Positions 46,752 to 57,700 of a stretch of 64,000 nt of DNA are shown piece by piece; position 1 is the stretch's first letter; the number at the start of each line of letters is the position of its first letter. The notes beneath the pieces are model-generated. The model was not told the origin of the DNA. It searched no databases and was given only the letters and a program-made list of their open reading frames with translations. Source of the DNA: Leptospira sp. B5-022 (GTDB lineage Bacteria; Spirochaetota; Leptospiria; Leptospirales; Leptospiraceae); NCBI RefSeq assembly GCF_000347035.1, contig NZ_ANIJ01000047.1, positions 315,501-379,500 of the forward strand. The letters are read 5' to 3'. A program made the position numbers and the translations under genes.

Positions 46752-47220
46752 CGTAGAAACGATTATCGAAGGTAATAAGGTCGTTTACAAAAGATACTTT
46801 GATGTATCGACAGAACTTCTCTTCGAAGTGTGGTCAATGCCGGAACATCTTTCCGAATGGTGGGGACCCGACGGATTTACACTGACTACTAAACGTATGG
46901 ATTTTATCAACGGAGGGATTTGGGAATTTATCATGCATGGACCGGACGGACATGATTATAAAAATATGATCCAATTCACCGATATCAAAGAACCCCATCA
47001 TATTTATTATAAACATTTGGGCGACGGGGAAGGTGATCAGGACGTTCACTTCGAATCGAAAATTATATTCGAAAAAGTTGGAGAAGGAACAAACTTAATA
47101 ATGGAGCAGATCTTCCCGAGCAAAGAGGAACTCGAAAGAGTCAATGGGAAATATGGTGCGATCGAAGGCGCTAAACAACATATCGGCAACCTTGCTAAAT
47201 ATTTGGAAACACTGAAATAG
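46738..47220 (+). CDS. SRPBCC/AHSA1-family protein
   Basis: 160 aa from a GTG start with AAGGAGAGG upstream. The helix-grip fold of the AHSA1/activator-of-Hsp90-like group is seen in [52 protein letters not shown] and the final helix [16 protein letters not shown]. These proteins bind small hydrophobic ligands; the real ligand is unknown. Encoded together with an ArsR repressor in a two-gene operon, it may be the repressor's effector-linked partner. A near-palindrome (47234-47249) after the stop separates it from convergent carA. Confidence 0.9.
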   Translation: MIKNNVETIIEGNKVVYKRYFDVSTELLFEVWSMPEHLSEWWGPDGFTLTTKRMDFINGGIWEFIMHGPDGHDYKNMIQFTDIKEPHHIYYKHLGDGEGDQDVHFESKIIFEKVGEGTNLIMEQIFPSKEELERVNGKYGAIEGAKQHIGNLAKYLETLK

Positions 47221-47233
47221 TCGATCCGGGGCT

Positions 47234-47249
47234 TGTGGGAGTTCCTACA
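47234..47249. repeat. solo 16-bp near-palindrome of the repeat C end type
   Basis: TGTGGGAGTTCCTACA matches the left end of repeat C (TGTAGGAGTTCCTACA) with one change. It sits in the 41-bp gap between convergent AHSA1 and carA genes and may serve as a hairpin stop for both. Confidence 0.6.
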
Positions 47250-47261
47250 CGTGCAGAACTC

Positions 47262-48350
47262 TTACTTCTTCTTAGTCGAATCCACTAGATCGTAGAATTT
47301 CTGGAACAAATACCTACTATCATTCGGACCGGGAGAACTTTCCGGATGGTATTGGACCGAAAGAAGAGGATATCCTGATTTCAAAATACCTTCTACGGTG
47401 TCATCGTTCAGATTGATAAATGAAATCGGCTCTTTTTCGCTGGAATCGGCAACCACGGCAAAGCCATGGTTCTGGGAAGTGATCTCCACTTTACCGGTCT
47501 CCAAACTTTTGACAGGTTGGTTTCCGCCTCTATGGCCGAATTTCATTTTTTCGGTCTTCTTGCCTAGGGTCAGACCTATGATCTGATGACCTAAACAAAT
47601 CCCGAAAAGAGGATAATGATTATCTAATATAGCTTTTGTGGAATCGATCGCGTAAGTGCAGGCTGCCGGATCTCCCGGACCATTTGAAAGGAAGAATGCA
47701 TCCACGCCGTCTTTCATAATTTCAGAAGCGGGAGTTTTTGCAGGATAAACGGAAACCGCAAAACCGGCCGCATCCAAGAGTCGAAGAATATTCGTCTTCA
47801 CACCGTAATCATAAACGGCGAGTTTGTATTTTTTCCCGACGCTTGATCCGAACTCATATTTTTTATCAGTGGTGACAACCTTCGCGAGGTCGGCGTCTGC
47901 GATCCCCGGGAACTTCTTCACTTCCGCTAAGAAAGAATCGGAGTATTCATTCGCGACGAAGATCCCACCGTTCGGAGCCCCGTTCGTGCGAATGAAACGA
48001 GTTAACTTTCGGGTGTCGATACCTTGGATACCGGGGATTTTATATTCTTTTAGAAATTGAGATAATGTCTTTTGGGCCTTGAAGTTGGAAGGACGATCCA
48101 CATATTCCTTCACGATCATTCCCGCGGCTTGGATCTTACCGGATTCCATATTTTCCGGATGGATCCCGTAGTTTCCGATCATCGGGTAGGTGAGAGTTAT
48201 GATTTGGTTGGTGTAGGAAGGGTCGGTCAGGATTTCCTGGTAACCCGCCATGGAAGTATTAAAGACGATTTCCCCGACGGACTGGGTTTCGTAGCCGAAG
48301 GATTCGCCTTCGTATACGTCCCCGTTTTCTAAAACCAAGAACGCTTTCAT
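47262..48350 (-). CDS. carA: carbamoyl-phosphate synthase small subunit CarA
   Basis: 362 aa from the ATG at 48350; 15 extra upstream codons (to 48395) are open but do not look like CarA. The N-terminal domain is clear ([24 protein letters not shown] start, [21 protein letters not shown]). The class I glutaminase domain has the nucleophile Cys in [16 protein letters not shown], His/Glu in [13 protein letters not shown], and [10 protein letters not shown]. It supplies ammonia to CarB for carbamoyl phosphate. The neighbours are unrelated and the DNA upstream is a chain of repeats; the presumed carB end lies 47 kb away at the window's start. Confidence 0.96.
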   Translation of the reverse strand: MKAFLVLENGDVYEGESFGYETQSVGEIVFNTSMAGYQEILTDPSYTNQIITLTYPMIGNYGIHPENMESGKIQAAGMIVKEYVDRPSNFKAQKTLSQFLKEYKIPGIQGIDTRKLTRFIRTNGAPNGGIFVANEYSDSFLAEVKKFPGIADADLAKVVTTDKKYEFGSSVGKKYKLAVYDYGVKTNILRLLDAAGFAVSVYPAKTPASEIMKDGVDAFFLSNGPGDPAACTYAIDSTKAILDNHYPLFGICLGHQIIGLTLGKKTEKMKFGHRGGNQPVKSLETGKVEITSQNHGFAVVADSSEKEPISFINLNDDTVEGILKSGYPLLSVQYHPESSPGPNDSRYLFQKFYDLVDSTKKK

Positions 48351-48404
48351 TAAGGACAGGCTTTCGCACCGAAGGCAAGGGTCAAGTGGAATCACCCAGA
48401 ATTT

Positions 48405-48420
48405 TGTAGGAACTCCAACA
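48405..48420. repeat. solo 16-bp near-palindrome of the repeat C end type
   Basis: TGTAGGAACTCCAACA resembles both ends of repeat C. It lies upstream of carA, next to the left end of a repeat A element. Confidence 0.55.
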
Positions 48421-48437
48421 AGTCGTCAGGGTAAAAA

Positions 48438-48763
48438 TTTGGGCGGCTCACTCGCTACCGCTCGGACCGCGCTGCTTCGATTTCGCGCATTCGCGCTCAT
48501 CCGGGCCTTGCCCGGACTAAAGATCTGCGCATCGCTGCCGCACAGGGGATTCGGACCAAGCCGCAAAGATGAGTCGTATGTTTCAATCTCTGTGTGCTCC
48601 GTGTCTCTATGGGAAACTTTCCAATTTTTTTGTTCGCACGGAGGACACAAAGATCACAGAGATTTTTCCGCGGCAAGGATGCAAAGGGGAAGTTCGAAGA
48701 ACCGAAGCGTTAGCGTAGCCCGAAGCAGCCTGGTTCTCGCGAAGCGAGAAGCCGCCCCCAAAA
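48438..48763. repeat. dispersed repeat A, copy 3 (complete, with repeat B inside)
   Basis: The 326-bp element has inverted ends: TTTGGGCGGCTCACTCGCT at the left and GCGAGAAGCCGCCCCCAAAA at the right. The left 110 bp are near-identical to the reverse complement of 1206-1305. The right part contains CCGCGGCAAGGATGC and CGAAGCGTTAGCGTAGCCCG, as in copy 2 (12797-13167). A repeat B unit (48585-48665) occupies the centre, so one family seems to have inserted into, or been captured by, the other. Confidence 0.75.
48585..48665. repeat. dispersed repeat B, copy 3 (inside repeat A)
   Basis: AATCTCTGTGTGCTCCGTGTC on one side and GTTCGCACGGAGGACAC, AAAGATCACAGAGA on the other share the CACAGAG/CTCTGTG words of the other copies. 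The arrangement is turned inside out relative to 50955-51070, as if two half units met. Confidence 0.6.
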
Positions 48764-48789
48764 CTCGAACGTCAAAAATTCTTTCTATA

Positions 48790-48928
48790 TGTAGGAGCTC
48801 CTACAGAGTTTCTAAAACCGCCCCCGCCCTGCATTGGGTGGGGGGAGTGGCTCGTGGGAGAGCGCTTACACGCCTACCACAAATTCCCCATTTCGTCAAC
48901 ACGCTCCTTCATGTTGGAATTCCTACAT
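48790..48928. repeat. palindrome-bounded dispersed repeat C, copy 2
   Basis: It begins with the perfect palindrome TGTAGGAGCTCCTACA and ends ATGTTGGAATTCCTACAT. The interior matches copy 1 (46107-46260) in order: ACCGCCCCCGCCC, GGGGAGTGGCTCGTGG, GAGAGCGCTTACACGC, CACAAATTC, CGTCAAC. Its right end is 47 bp before the chosen thrS start, so it forms part of the thrS leader. Confidence 0.8.
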
Positions 48929-48974
48929 ACTGACCTCCCTAAGACGCTTGCGAAAAAAACCGCGTATCGACGGA

Positions 48975-50948
48975 ATGGAAGCAGGGGTAGCTGTGTCAGT
49001 TCAAAATCAGTCAGTCAAATTTATCTTACCGGACGGAAGCTCCAAAGAAGTATCCGCCGGTTCATCCTATAAGGATTTTATAGAATCCCAACTTCCGTTC
49101 TTGAAGAACAAAGCGTTAGCAGTCCGCTTAGACGGCACAAACGTTTTGGACTTAAGCCGGACCATTGATTCCACAACCACCCCAAACACCACACCTAAAT
49201 TGGAAGTTTTAACCTTCCAAGACAAAGAAGGTTGGGAGACCTTCCAACATTCCGCAGCACACTTGCTTGGAATGGCGGTCCAGAATTTATACAAAGACGC
49301 AAAATTAACCGTGGGTCCGGTCATCGAAAACGGACCGGGGTTCTTCTATTACGATATCGATTTTACGGAGACTGTGATCACTCCGGATGATTTTCCAAAG
49401 ATCGAAGCGGAGATGAAGAAGATCGTGGATGCCGACCACGAAGTTTTCCGCAAAGTTTGGGACAAAAAAGAAGCGATCTCCGTTTTCGAAAAAATGGGAG
49501 AGAGCTATAAGATCGAGATCGTGGGCCAGATCCCTGACGATAAAGTTTCCATCTATGGAATGGGAGAATGGTTCGATCTTTGTAGAGGGCCTCATATTCC
49601 TCGTTCCGGATTTTTGAAAGCATTCAAGTTGACCGCACTTTCCGGAGCATATTGGAAAGCGGACAAAAACAACCGAATGCTCACCCGGATTTACGGGATC
49701 GCATTTCCAAGCAAAAAGGAATTGGATGAGTATATCTTCCAGATGGAAGAGGCCAAAAAAAGGGACCACAGAAAGATCGGAAAGGAAATGGATCTATTCT
49801 CCTTCCAACCGGAAGCTCCCGGATTTCCATTCTGGCATCCGAAAGGGACCACTTTATGGAATGCACTCGCGGATTATATTCGCAAAGAATGTGCCAAACG
49901 TGGATACCAAGAGATCAAAACTCCTGCCGTACTTTCTTCCGAGTTATGGAGAAGGAGCGGTCACTGGGACAACTTCAACGAGAACATGTATTTTGTTTCT
50001 ATCGACGAAGAAGAATTCGCGATCAAACCCATGAACTGTCCCGGTTGTAGCCTGATCTACAAACACCACCTTCATTCTTATAAGGAACTTCCTCTTCGAT
50101 TCGCGGAATTAGGAAGTGTTCACCGCCACGAATTGCATGGAGTTCTTCATGGATTGTTCCGAGTGAGAGCATTCACTCAGGATGATGCGCATATCTATGC
50201 ACCTTTGGATTATTTGGAAACGGAAGTATTGGATATCATCGACTTCACATTTAATGTATATAAGAAGTTCGGATTCCAGGAGTTTAAAACTTATATTGCA
50301 ACTCGTCCGGAAAAATCACAAGGTAAGGACGAAGATTGGGAGTTTGCGACTAACGCTCTTAGGCAAGCTTTGGAAAAAAGAAATATTCCATTCTCCATCA
50401 AAGAGGGTGAAGGTGCATTCTACGGACCTAAGATCGAATTTAATATCAAGGATTCTATCGGAAGAATGTGGCAATGCGGAACCGTGCAGATAGACTTCTC
50501 CATGCCCGATCGTTTCGAATTGGATTATACCGATTCGGACGGAGCCAAAAAAAGACCGGTTATGATCCATAGAGCGATATACGGATCTTTGGAAAGATTT
50601 ATAGGGATCTTAATCGAACACTTCGAGGGAAAATTCCCACTTTGGATCTCTCCGAACCAAGTTCGTGTTCTAACCGTAACCGAAACCGTGCAGGATTACG
50701 GATCCGAGATCCTGAAAAAACTAATCGATTTGGGTTTTAGAGCGGAAGGCGATTTTCGTAACGAGAAGATCGGGGCCAAGATCCGTGATTCCATCCTCAA
50801 AAAGGCAAATTACCTTCTGGTTCTGGGCCAAAAGGAGAAGGATTCCGGAACTGTTGCGGTCCGAAAACGCGGTAGCGAGGAAACGATTTCTATGTCGTAT
50901 TCCGAGTTTCAGGCAATTCTCGAAAAGGAAATCGCAGAGGGTCTGTAA
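48975..50948 (+). CDS. thrS: threonyl-tRNA synthetase
   Basis: 657 aa from the ATG at 48975. The frame is open from 48834, but those 47 residues are translated repeat C. A GTG at 48993 has AGGGG 5 bp upstream and would start [15 protein letters not shown], also a good N-terminus for the TGS domain. Domains in order: TGS ([20 protein letters not shown]), editing/SAD domain ([25 protein letters not shown]), class II core ([37 protein letters not shown] with the zinc Cys, [25 protein letters not shown]) and the anticodon-binding domain ([14 protein letters not shown]). It heads the thrS-infC-rpmI-rplT group; a repeat B lies before infC. Confidence 0.96.
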   Translation: MEAGVAVSVQNQSVKFILPDGSSKEVSAGSSYKDFIESQLPFLKNKALAVRLDGTNVLDLSRTIDSTTTPNTTPKLEVLTFQDKEGWETFQHSAAHLLGMAVQNLYKDAKLTVGPVIENGPGFFYYDIDFTETVITPDDFPKIEAEMKKIVDADHEVFRKVWDKKEAISVFEKMGESYKIEIVGQIPDDKVSIYGMGEWFDLCRGPHIPRSGFLKAFKLTALSGAYWKADKNNRMLTRIYGIAFPSKKELDEYIFQMEEAKKRDHRKIGKEMDLFSFQPEAPGFPFWHPKGTTLWNALADYIRKECAKRGYQEIKTPAVLSSELWRRSGHWDNFNENMYFVSIDEEEFAIKPMNCPGCSLIYKHHLHSYKELPLRFAELGSVHRHELHGVLHGLFRVRAFTQDDAHIYAPLDYLETEVLDIIDFTFNVYKKFGFQEFKTYIATRPEKSQGKDEDWEFATNALRQALEKRNIPFSIKEGEGAFYGPKIEFNIKDSIGRMWQCGTVQIDFSMPDRFELDYTDSDGAKKRPVMIHRAIYGSLERFIGILIEHFEGKFPLWISPNQVRVLTVTETVQDYGSEILKKLIDLGFRAEGDFRNEKIGAKIRDSILKKANYLLVLGQKEKDSGTVAVRKRGSEETISMSYSEFQAILEKEIAEGL

Positions 50949-50954
50949 AAAGGG

Positions 50955-51070
50955 TTCGCACAGAGGACACGGAGAACACAGAGGATTGTTTTTATATAAA
51001 GTCGCGAAGAGGAACGATTTTAGGACCTTTATCCTAACCCCTCCGTGATCTCTGTGAGCTCCGTGCGAAA
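50955..51070. repeat. dispersed repeat B, copy 2 (complete)
   Basis: TTCGCACAGAGGACACGGAG at the left and CTCTGTGAGCTCCGTGCGAA at the right are good inverted ends of a 116-bp unit. It begins 7 bp after the thrS stop and occupies half of the 238-bp gap to infC. The rest of the gap holds no gene; its last bases contain the infC RBS. Confidence 0.75.
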
Positions 51071-51186
51071 TTATCTTTGGAACTTTGGGTTAAACTAAAT
51101 TCTACTTGAACAGTCTCCCTATCTGCGGAGAAAATCGCTTGAAACCCAGCCTATTGGCCAAAAAATTGGAAAAAACCGGAGATTGA

Positions 51187-51732
<546 letters not shown>

Positions 51733-51768
51733 GAAAGAGTTAGAGTCAGGAGTTATCGAGGTAAGGAA

Positions 51769-51972
51769 ATGCCTAAGCTTAAAACAAATAGAGCCGCAGC
51801 AAAACGGTTCAAGTTTTCCAAAAATAATAAAATAAAACGGAAGAGTATGAACACCCGTCACATTCTTACCAAAAAAGGACCCAAAAGACGTCGTCGTCTG
51901 CGAGGAATGACCTTGGTAGTGGATGCGGATTGGAAAGCAATCGTTAGACTCATGCCTTACGGAGTTCGATAA
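51769..51972 (+). CDS. rpmI: 50S ribosomal protein L35
   Basis: 67 aa, highly basic. [20 protein letters not shown] and [12 protein letters not shown] are characteristic of bL35. AGGTAAGGAA precedes the ATG. The stop codon TAA shares its last A with the rplT start (TAATG), giving translational coupling within the infC-rpmI-rplT operon. Confidence 0.97.
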   Translation: MPKLKTNRAAAKRFKFSKNNKIKRKSMNTRHILTKKGPKRRRRLRGMTLVVDADWKAIVRLMPYGVR

Positions 51973-52325
51973 TGCCACGCGCAACAAACGGAACCATACA
52001 CAAGAATCGTCGTAAAAAAATCCTAAAAACCGCAAAAGGTTTTAGAGGAGCCAGATCCAAACTTTACAGAACCGCAAAATCCGCGGTAATGAAGGCTGGG
52101 CAGTGGGCGTATAGAGACAGAAGAGCAAAAAAACGTGATTTCCGCAAATTGTGGATCATCCGTATCAATGCTGCAGCTCGCGAAGCTGGACTTTCTTATT
52201 CTCAGTTCATCCATGGTCTGAAAAAAGCCAATATTTCCTTGGACAGAAAGGCCCTGGCAGAACTTGCATTTAGCGACAAAGAAACTTTTAACGCCCTCGT
52301 TGAAAAAATTAAGGTAGCGGCATAA
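51972..52325 (+). CDS. rplT: 50S ribosomal protein L20
   Basis: 117 aa, basic. The sequence follows bL20: [61 protein letters not shown]20 is needed for early 50S assembly and in some bacteria represses its own operon. No obvious L20-binding pseudoknot can be claimed by eye. The operon ends at a hairpin terminator. Confidence 0.97.
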   Translation: MPRATNGTIHKNRRKKILKTAKGFRGARSKLYRTAKSAVMKAGQWAYRDRRAKKRDFRKLWIIRINAAAREAGLSYSQFIHGLKKANISLDRKALAELAFSDKETFNALVEKIKVAA

Positions 52326-52339
52326 TCATATTGCCCTAA

Positions 52340-52403
52340 CGGAGGTTCGGTTTTCGGACCTTCTTTGCCTGAAAAAGCCCGTAATTCTACGGGCTTTCTT
52401 CGT
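52340..52403 (+). terminator. terminator region after rplT
   Basis: Two hairpins follow the stop. A weak one pairs AGGTTCGG with CGGACCT around TTTT. A strong one pairs AAAGCCCGT with ACGGGCTTT around AATTCT, followed by CTTCGTTTTTAG. The second one is a convincing rho-independent terminator. The remaining 150 bp before the next gene contain no gene. Confidence 0.85.
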
Positions 52404-52556
52404 TTTTAGAAAAAAAGGTTTTTCTCTTTTTCAGAAAGATGAAAAATGGGATGGATTTTGCCGATGCGTAAAGTCTGAAATATTTAGACGAAATTTCGCT
52501 CTAAGTGTATTTTTATAAAATAAACCACTCCAATAAAGGAGAACGAGGTTCGCACT

Positions 52557-53237
<681 letters not shown>

Positions 53238-53242
53238 TTTTT

Positions 53243-53542
53243 ATGAGTGAAAGAGTCAAAGCTCGTATCCTGGGCGAAGACTATACCATAGTAGGCGATA
53301 CCGATCCGGAGTATATCCAAAGGCTCGCCGAATTGGTGGATCGAAAAGTCCGAGAGTTACAATTAGGGATGCCTAACGCGCCTAAATTGAAACTGGCAGT
53401 TCTCGCAGCTTTAAACTTCGCGGACGAATTGGAACAATCCAAAAATCAAACTGGTGACGCCGGACCTTCTTCTCCCGAAGCGGAAGAAAAGACCAAAAAA
53501 TTGATCACTCTTTTGGAAGAAGGTTTGATCGGAGATCTTTGA
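53243..53542 (+). CDS. zapA: cell division protein ZapA
   Basis: 99 aa. The ZapA fold begins VKARILGEDYTIVGDTDPEYIQ, continues with LAELVDRKVRELQLGMPNAP and KLAVLAALNFADELEQS, and ends in a helix (EEKTKKLITLLEEGL). ZapA bundles FtsZ protofilaments at mid-cell. It is 5 bp after the coiled-coil gene and 1 bp before the folate gene, so the three genes are probably one transcript. In gamma-proteobacteria 6S RNA lies between zapA and the fau homologue; there is no room for it here. Confidence 0.9.
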   Translation: MSERVKARILGEDYTIVGDTDPEYIQRLAELVDRKVRELQLGMPNAPKLKLAVLAALNFADELEQSKNQTGDAGPSSPEAEEKTKKLITLLEEGLIGDL

Positions 53543-53543
53543 T

Positions 53544-54131
53544 TTGGTTTCTAAATCGGAAGCCAGAAAAAAAATGAAATCCCTTCTCTTGGGAGTTCCT
53601 TCCAGGAAAGAAAAAGAAGAAAGAATCCGCTACAATCTTCTGGAATTTCTGAGACATAGCTCATCTTCTTCTCACCTAAAGATCATCTCCTATATTGCGG
53701 ACGATTTTGAAATTTCTCCCTTTCTACCGTTAAGCCCTTCTTTGCAGATGGGAAGTTTCGTTTTGGACATATTTTTTCCAAAAGTAACTCATTCAGGATT
53801 GGAATTTAAGTCCGGGATCGGATTTTCCAAAGGTGCTTTCGGTATTTTGGAGCCGACTGGAGAAGATATCTTACAGCCGAAGGATGCAGACTGGATATTC
53901 GTTCCCGCCCTGGGATGGAATGGGGAGGGGGCAAGGCTCGGAAGGGGGAAGGGTTTTTACGATCGTTCTCTAGAGGATATCCTTTCCGAAAAAATGATTG
54001 GCCTTTCTTTTGAGGACCTATACCCTTGCGATTTTTCCGCAGAACCCCATGATCTGAAAGCAGGTACAGTGATTACGGAGAAAAAAAACCATTGCTTTCC
54101 CGGAAAAATGGGGGAAAAATCAGTCGGATAA
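53544..54131 (+). CDS. fau: 5-formyltetrahydrofolate cyclo-ligase
   Basis: 195 aa from a TTG start 1 bp after zapA, with GGAG 9 bp upstream. The N-terminal SEARKKMKSLLLGV helix, ISYIADDFEIS, the central DWIFVPALGWNGEGARLGRG loop and the nucleotide-binding GRGKGFYDRSL match the family, which returns 5-formyl-THF to the folate pool using ATP. The last 30 residues are basic (EKKNHCFPGKMGEKSVG) and diverged. Conserved linkage with zapA supports the call. The symbol fau (ygfA) is used by analogy. Confidence 0.88.
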   Translation: MVSKSEARKKMKSLLLGVPSRKEKEERIRYNLLEFLRHSSSSSHLKIISYIADDFEISPFLPLSPSLQMGSFVLDIFFPKVTHSGLEFKSGIGFSKGAFGILEPTGEDILQPKDADWIFVPALGWNGEGARLGRGKGFYDRSLEDILSEKMIGLSFEDLYPCDFSAEPHDLKAGTVITEKKNHCFPGKMGEKSVG

Positions 54132-54153
54132 TTCGATGAGGAGTTTCTTTTTC

Positions 54154-54236
54154 GGGGGGCTCCATGTCGACAATGTACTGAGCCGGAAACTTGGGCCCAA
54201 GGTTTCCGTCCGGAAAGAGTAAGCGGCGGAGAACCG
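54154..54236 (+). promoter_or_regulatory. structured leader before cheW
   Basis: Two stems are visible in the 105 bp between fau and cheW. GGCTC (54158-54162) can pair with GAGCC (54180-54184). Directly next to it, GGAAACTTG and CAAGGTTTCC (54185-54207) form a 9-bp stem with one bulge around GGCC. CCGTCCGGAA and AGCGGCGGAG follow, the last containing the RBS for the GTG of cheW. No long run of T follows, so it is not a simple terminator. It may be a regulatory leader or small RNA. Confidence 0.4.
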
Positions 54237-54731
54237 GTGAAAACCATAGATAAAAATAACCACACGGAACAAAACCAAGAAGAAAGAGACCTGGAATCGC
54301 TCCAGGAATTTCTTACATTCGAAGTGGATAAGGAAATTTTCGGGATCGATATTCTTTATATCCACGAGATCCTAAAACCGGTACCTATCACTCGAATCCC
54401 GAACGTGGAAGGTTTTATACTTGGAGTGATCAACTTAAGAGGCGAGATCATTCCGATCATGGATCTAAAGGAACTTTTTGGATTAGGTTTTTGTGATATT
54501 CTTCCTTCCACTAGGATTATAGTAGTTGTTAGCGGCGAAAAAAGGGCAGGGCTCCTAGTCGATTCCGTGAAACAAGTGGTCAAGATCCGAAAAGATAAGG
54601 TCAGTCAAGCGGACGAAGACCTGAGCGTAAATTATAGCGAACTTATAGAATCCGTTAGCCAGTTTGAAGAATCTCTGATCCTGAACTTGAATTTATCCAA
54701 GGTAATGGATTATGCGGCGGAGGAAGCGTAA
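54237..54731 (+). CDS. cheW: chemotaxis coupling protein CheW
   Basis: 164 aa from a GTG start with CGGAG about 6 bp upstream. The CheW beta-barrel is evident from residue 25: FLTFEVDKEIFGIDILYIHE, ITRIPNVEGFILGVINLRGE, IIPIMDLKELF, VVSGEKRAGLLVDSVKQVV. CheW joins CheA to chemoreceptors. The first 22 residues are acidic and variable. Its stop abuts the cheA start (TAAATG). No receptor gene is present in the window. Confidence 0.95.
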   Translation: MKTIDKNNHTEQNQEERDLESLQEFLTFEVDKEIFGIDILYIHEILKPVPITRIPNVEGFILGVINLRGEIIPIMDLKELFGLGFCDILPSTRIIVVVSGEKRAGLLVDSVKQVVKIRKDKVSQADEDLSVNYSELIESVSQFEESLILNLNLSKVMDYAAEEA

Positions 54732-57700
54732 ATGGCAGGAGTACTCGGCGAATACACGGAACTCTTTTTGGAAGAATCCGAAGACCAAATAGAAGAGCTG
54801 AATGCGAACCTTTTAAAACTGGAAAAGGACCAGTCCAATCCTCAGACCATCAATGATATCTTCCGTGCGGCTCACTCTTTAAAAAGTTCGGCCGCATTCG
54901 TCGGATTGTACAATCTTTCCGACCTTGCTCATAAAATGGAGAATCTTCTCCAAAGTATTCGAGATGGAAAACTTATAGTCAACCTTTCTCTGGTAAATCT
55001 ACTCTTTCAATGTTTCGATCTGATCAAAAACGTGATCGTGAATGTTGCAGCCGGCAAAAAAGTGGATACCCCGTATACGGATATGATCCAAAGACTGGAA
55101 GCATACGAAAAAAATCCGGATGTCGCACCCGCTCCTAGCTCTTCCGGAAGATCCGTTTCGAAGTCGGTTACTCCGGTTGCTAAACATGAGGAACTTAACG
55201 CGAATGGGATAGAATTGGATGCGGACGACCAAAAAGAATTGGAAGAGATCCTTCGGAACGGTTCCGGAAAACCCTGGCTCTTAAAAGTGGGACTCAAAAA
55301 AGATTCCCCAATGAAGGGTCTACGTTATACTCTCATTGTACAGAACCTGAAAAATTTAGGCCAAGTATTCCGTACCAAACCGAGCGGGGAAGAATTGGAG
55401 AATGGGACCGAAGCCCCGTATCTTTCCATCCTGATCGTAAGTTCCGAATCCCAAGAAGAACTGACCAAAGCTGCCAACGTGGATATGGTGGAAAACCTGA
55501 TGATCCAAGAATTTAAACTCAGCGGTTATTCCGAATCGGGAGTTCCTTCTTCCTACCAACTGGATGAGGAAGAGAGAAGTAGCGAAGCAAAAGTTACTTT
55601 AAAAAGTATTAAAGTATCTTCCGATAAACTGGATCAGCTCATGAATAATGTGGGCGAGCTTGTGATCACAAATTCCGGCTTTCAGAAAATCTACGACGAT
55701 CTTCTCCGCACATTCGGGGACGATCAGTTATTCAACGAACTCAAAGGGCGTATCGATCTTATCAATCGTATCTCCAAGGAACTCCAGTCCGGGATCATGA
55801 ATATCCGGATGGTGCCTATCTCCACCGTCTTCCGTCGATTCTCTCGTTTAGTTAGAGACCTTTCTTTAGAAACGGGAAAAACAGTCGATCTAGTCTTGAA
55901 TGGGGAGTCCACCGAGCTGGATAAAAAAGTGATCGATGCTTTAGGAGAGCCTCTTCTTCACTTGATCAGAAACTCTGTGGATCACGGTATCGAATCGCCT
56001 GAAGAAAGAAAAAGGTTAGGCAAACCTGAGATCGGGATCGTCGAGCTAAACGCTTACCAAGGCGGAAGTAATATTATGGTAGAGATCCGTGACGATGGTC
56101 GCGGTTTGGATGTGGAAAAGATCCGTAAAAAAGCGATAGAGAAAGGACTCGTTTCCGAGACCGACGCACTCGCATTAGAAGAAAGTGATATTTATCAATT
56201 CATCTTCGCTCCCGGTTTTTCCACTGCCGACAAGATCACCGATATCTCCGGTCGCGGCGTAGGTATGAACGTGGTCAATAACCTGATCCAGGAATTCAAA
56301 GGTAAAATTCTCATCCAATCCCAGAAAGGATCCGGAACCTCTTTCGTTCTCTCTTTCCCTCAGGCGCTTGCGATCATTCCTTCTATCCTGATCGTAATGG
56401 AAGAAGAAGTATACGCTTTCCCTCTCTCGGAAGTGAACGAGACCATCAAGGTAAACAACGAACAGATAACCACTCTGGAAGGAAACGAGATCATCAACTT
56501 GAGAGGAGAAGTTCTTCCGATCTACAGATTGAATCGTATTTTGGGTCTTCAGGATAAAACGGACAGGGAGGAATTCCCAGTCGTTATCGTTCAATACAAG
56601 GGCCGTAAATTAGGCTTCATGGTCGACGAGCTGGTTGGAAAACACGAGACTGTCATCAAGTCCTTGGAAAAAAACTTCAAAAATATCAAGGGACTCACCG
56701 GAGCTTCCATCATGGGAGATGGAACCATTATTATGGTCCTAGATATTCCCGGTCTTGTGGAATTTGCCGCGGAATTGGAAGAGAATGCAAGATACATAAA
56801 TTATCATCTGGAAACGATGAAACGTATCAGCACGATCCGCACCATCGAAACGGAAGAAGAGAAATATATCCAAAAAACTTCCAACCCTACGAACGTTTAT
56901 AATCATAAACTTCACGAGATCACCACGCGAGAAAGGGAACGTCGCAAGAAAAGCGAACGTAAAAAATCGGATGAATCCAAAAAGGTGATCGTAGCAAAAG
57001 AAGAACTCGAAAGGGAAATTTCTTCCGCTCCGATCAAGTCCAGTATGGAGATCCGACCTTCGGAGGACAAATTGATCAGTTCGTCGGATAGTCCCTCCGA
57101 ACTTTCTTCCAACACCGCGGTTCTGGAAAGACCTGCCGCCAAAAAAGAAGGAATGGAAGAAGCATATAGATCGCATATCAACGAATTGATCTCCGATTCT
57201 CCGGTTTCCGACGAAGAGAGAAAAAGAGCGGATCAAATAATAGAAGGTTTTTTAGAACAGAAAAAACAGAGAATGATGGCTGTATCTCACTCTAAGGAAT
57301 TTACCGGAAACCTGAGCAAAGAACAGATCAAGAAAATTGAATCCGTGGTAAACACCGGTATGATGAATGCCGGTATGGTACTTTCTCAAATCCTGAACAG
57401 GAATGTGGATCTGTTTATTCCTGAAATTATCATGAATGACAAGGAAGGTTTGGCTTCCGAGATCCGTTTCTCTGACGATAAATTCTACGGTATGAAAGTC
57501 AAAATGACCGGAGACCTGAATGGAAACATGCTGATGATGTTCTCCAGGGAGAACGCCAAAAATTTGGCCAGAGAACTTTTGGATTCCGCCGCAAGCGGAG
57601 ATACTTTGGACGAAGATACGAAAAGTGTACTATCCGAGATCGCAAATATAGTTTGTGCTTCCGTTTTGAACTCCATTTCCAACAAGGCGAAGGTGAGCGT

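Larger units (their letters stand above)
48351..48974. other. 624-bp repeat-rich region between divergent carA and thrS
   Basis: It holds, left to right, a solo palindrome (48405-48420), a complete repeat A with a nested repeat B (48438-48763), and a repeat C (48790-48928). The frame open from 48439 to 48933 runs through all of them and is not a gene. Promoters for carA and thrS must lie between or within these repeats; I cannot place them by eye. Confidence 0.65.

Noticed and set aside
48439..48933. 164-aa open frame through the repeats
   Set aside because: It reads through repeat A, repeat B and repeat C in turn, with no RBS and no coding-type composition.
48834..48974. N-terminal extension of thrS
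   Set aside because: The 47 residues are translated repeat C; the TGS domain begins normally after 48975 or 48993.
54154..54236. SRP RNA (GTCCGGAA with AGCGGC)
   Set aside because: The bases around GGAA would not close the tetraloop (C opposite A), and the conserved asymmetric loop of domain IV is missing.
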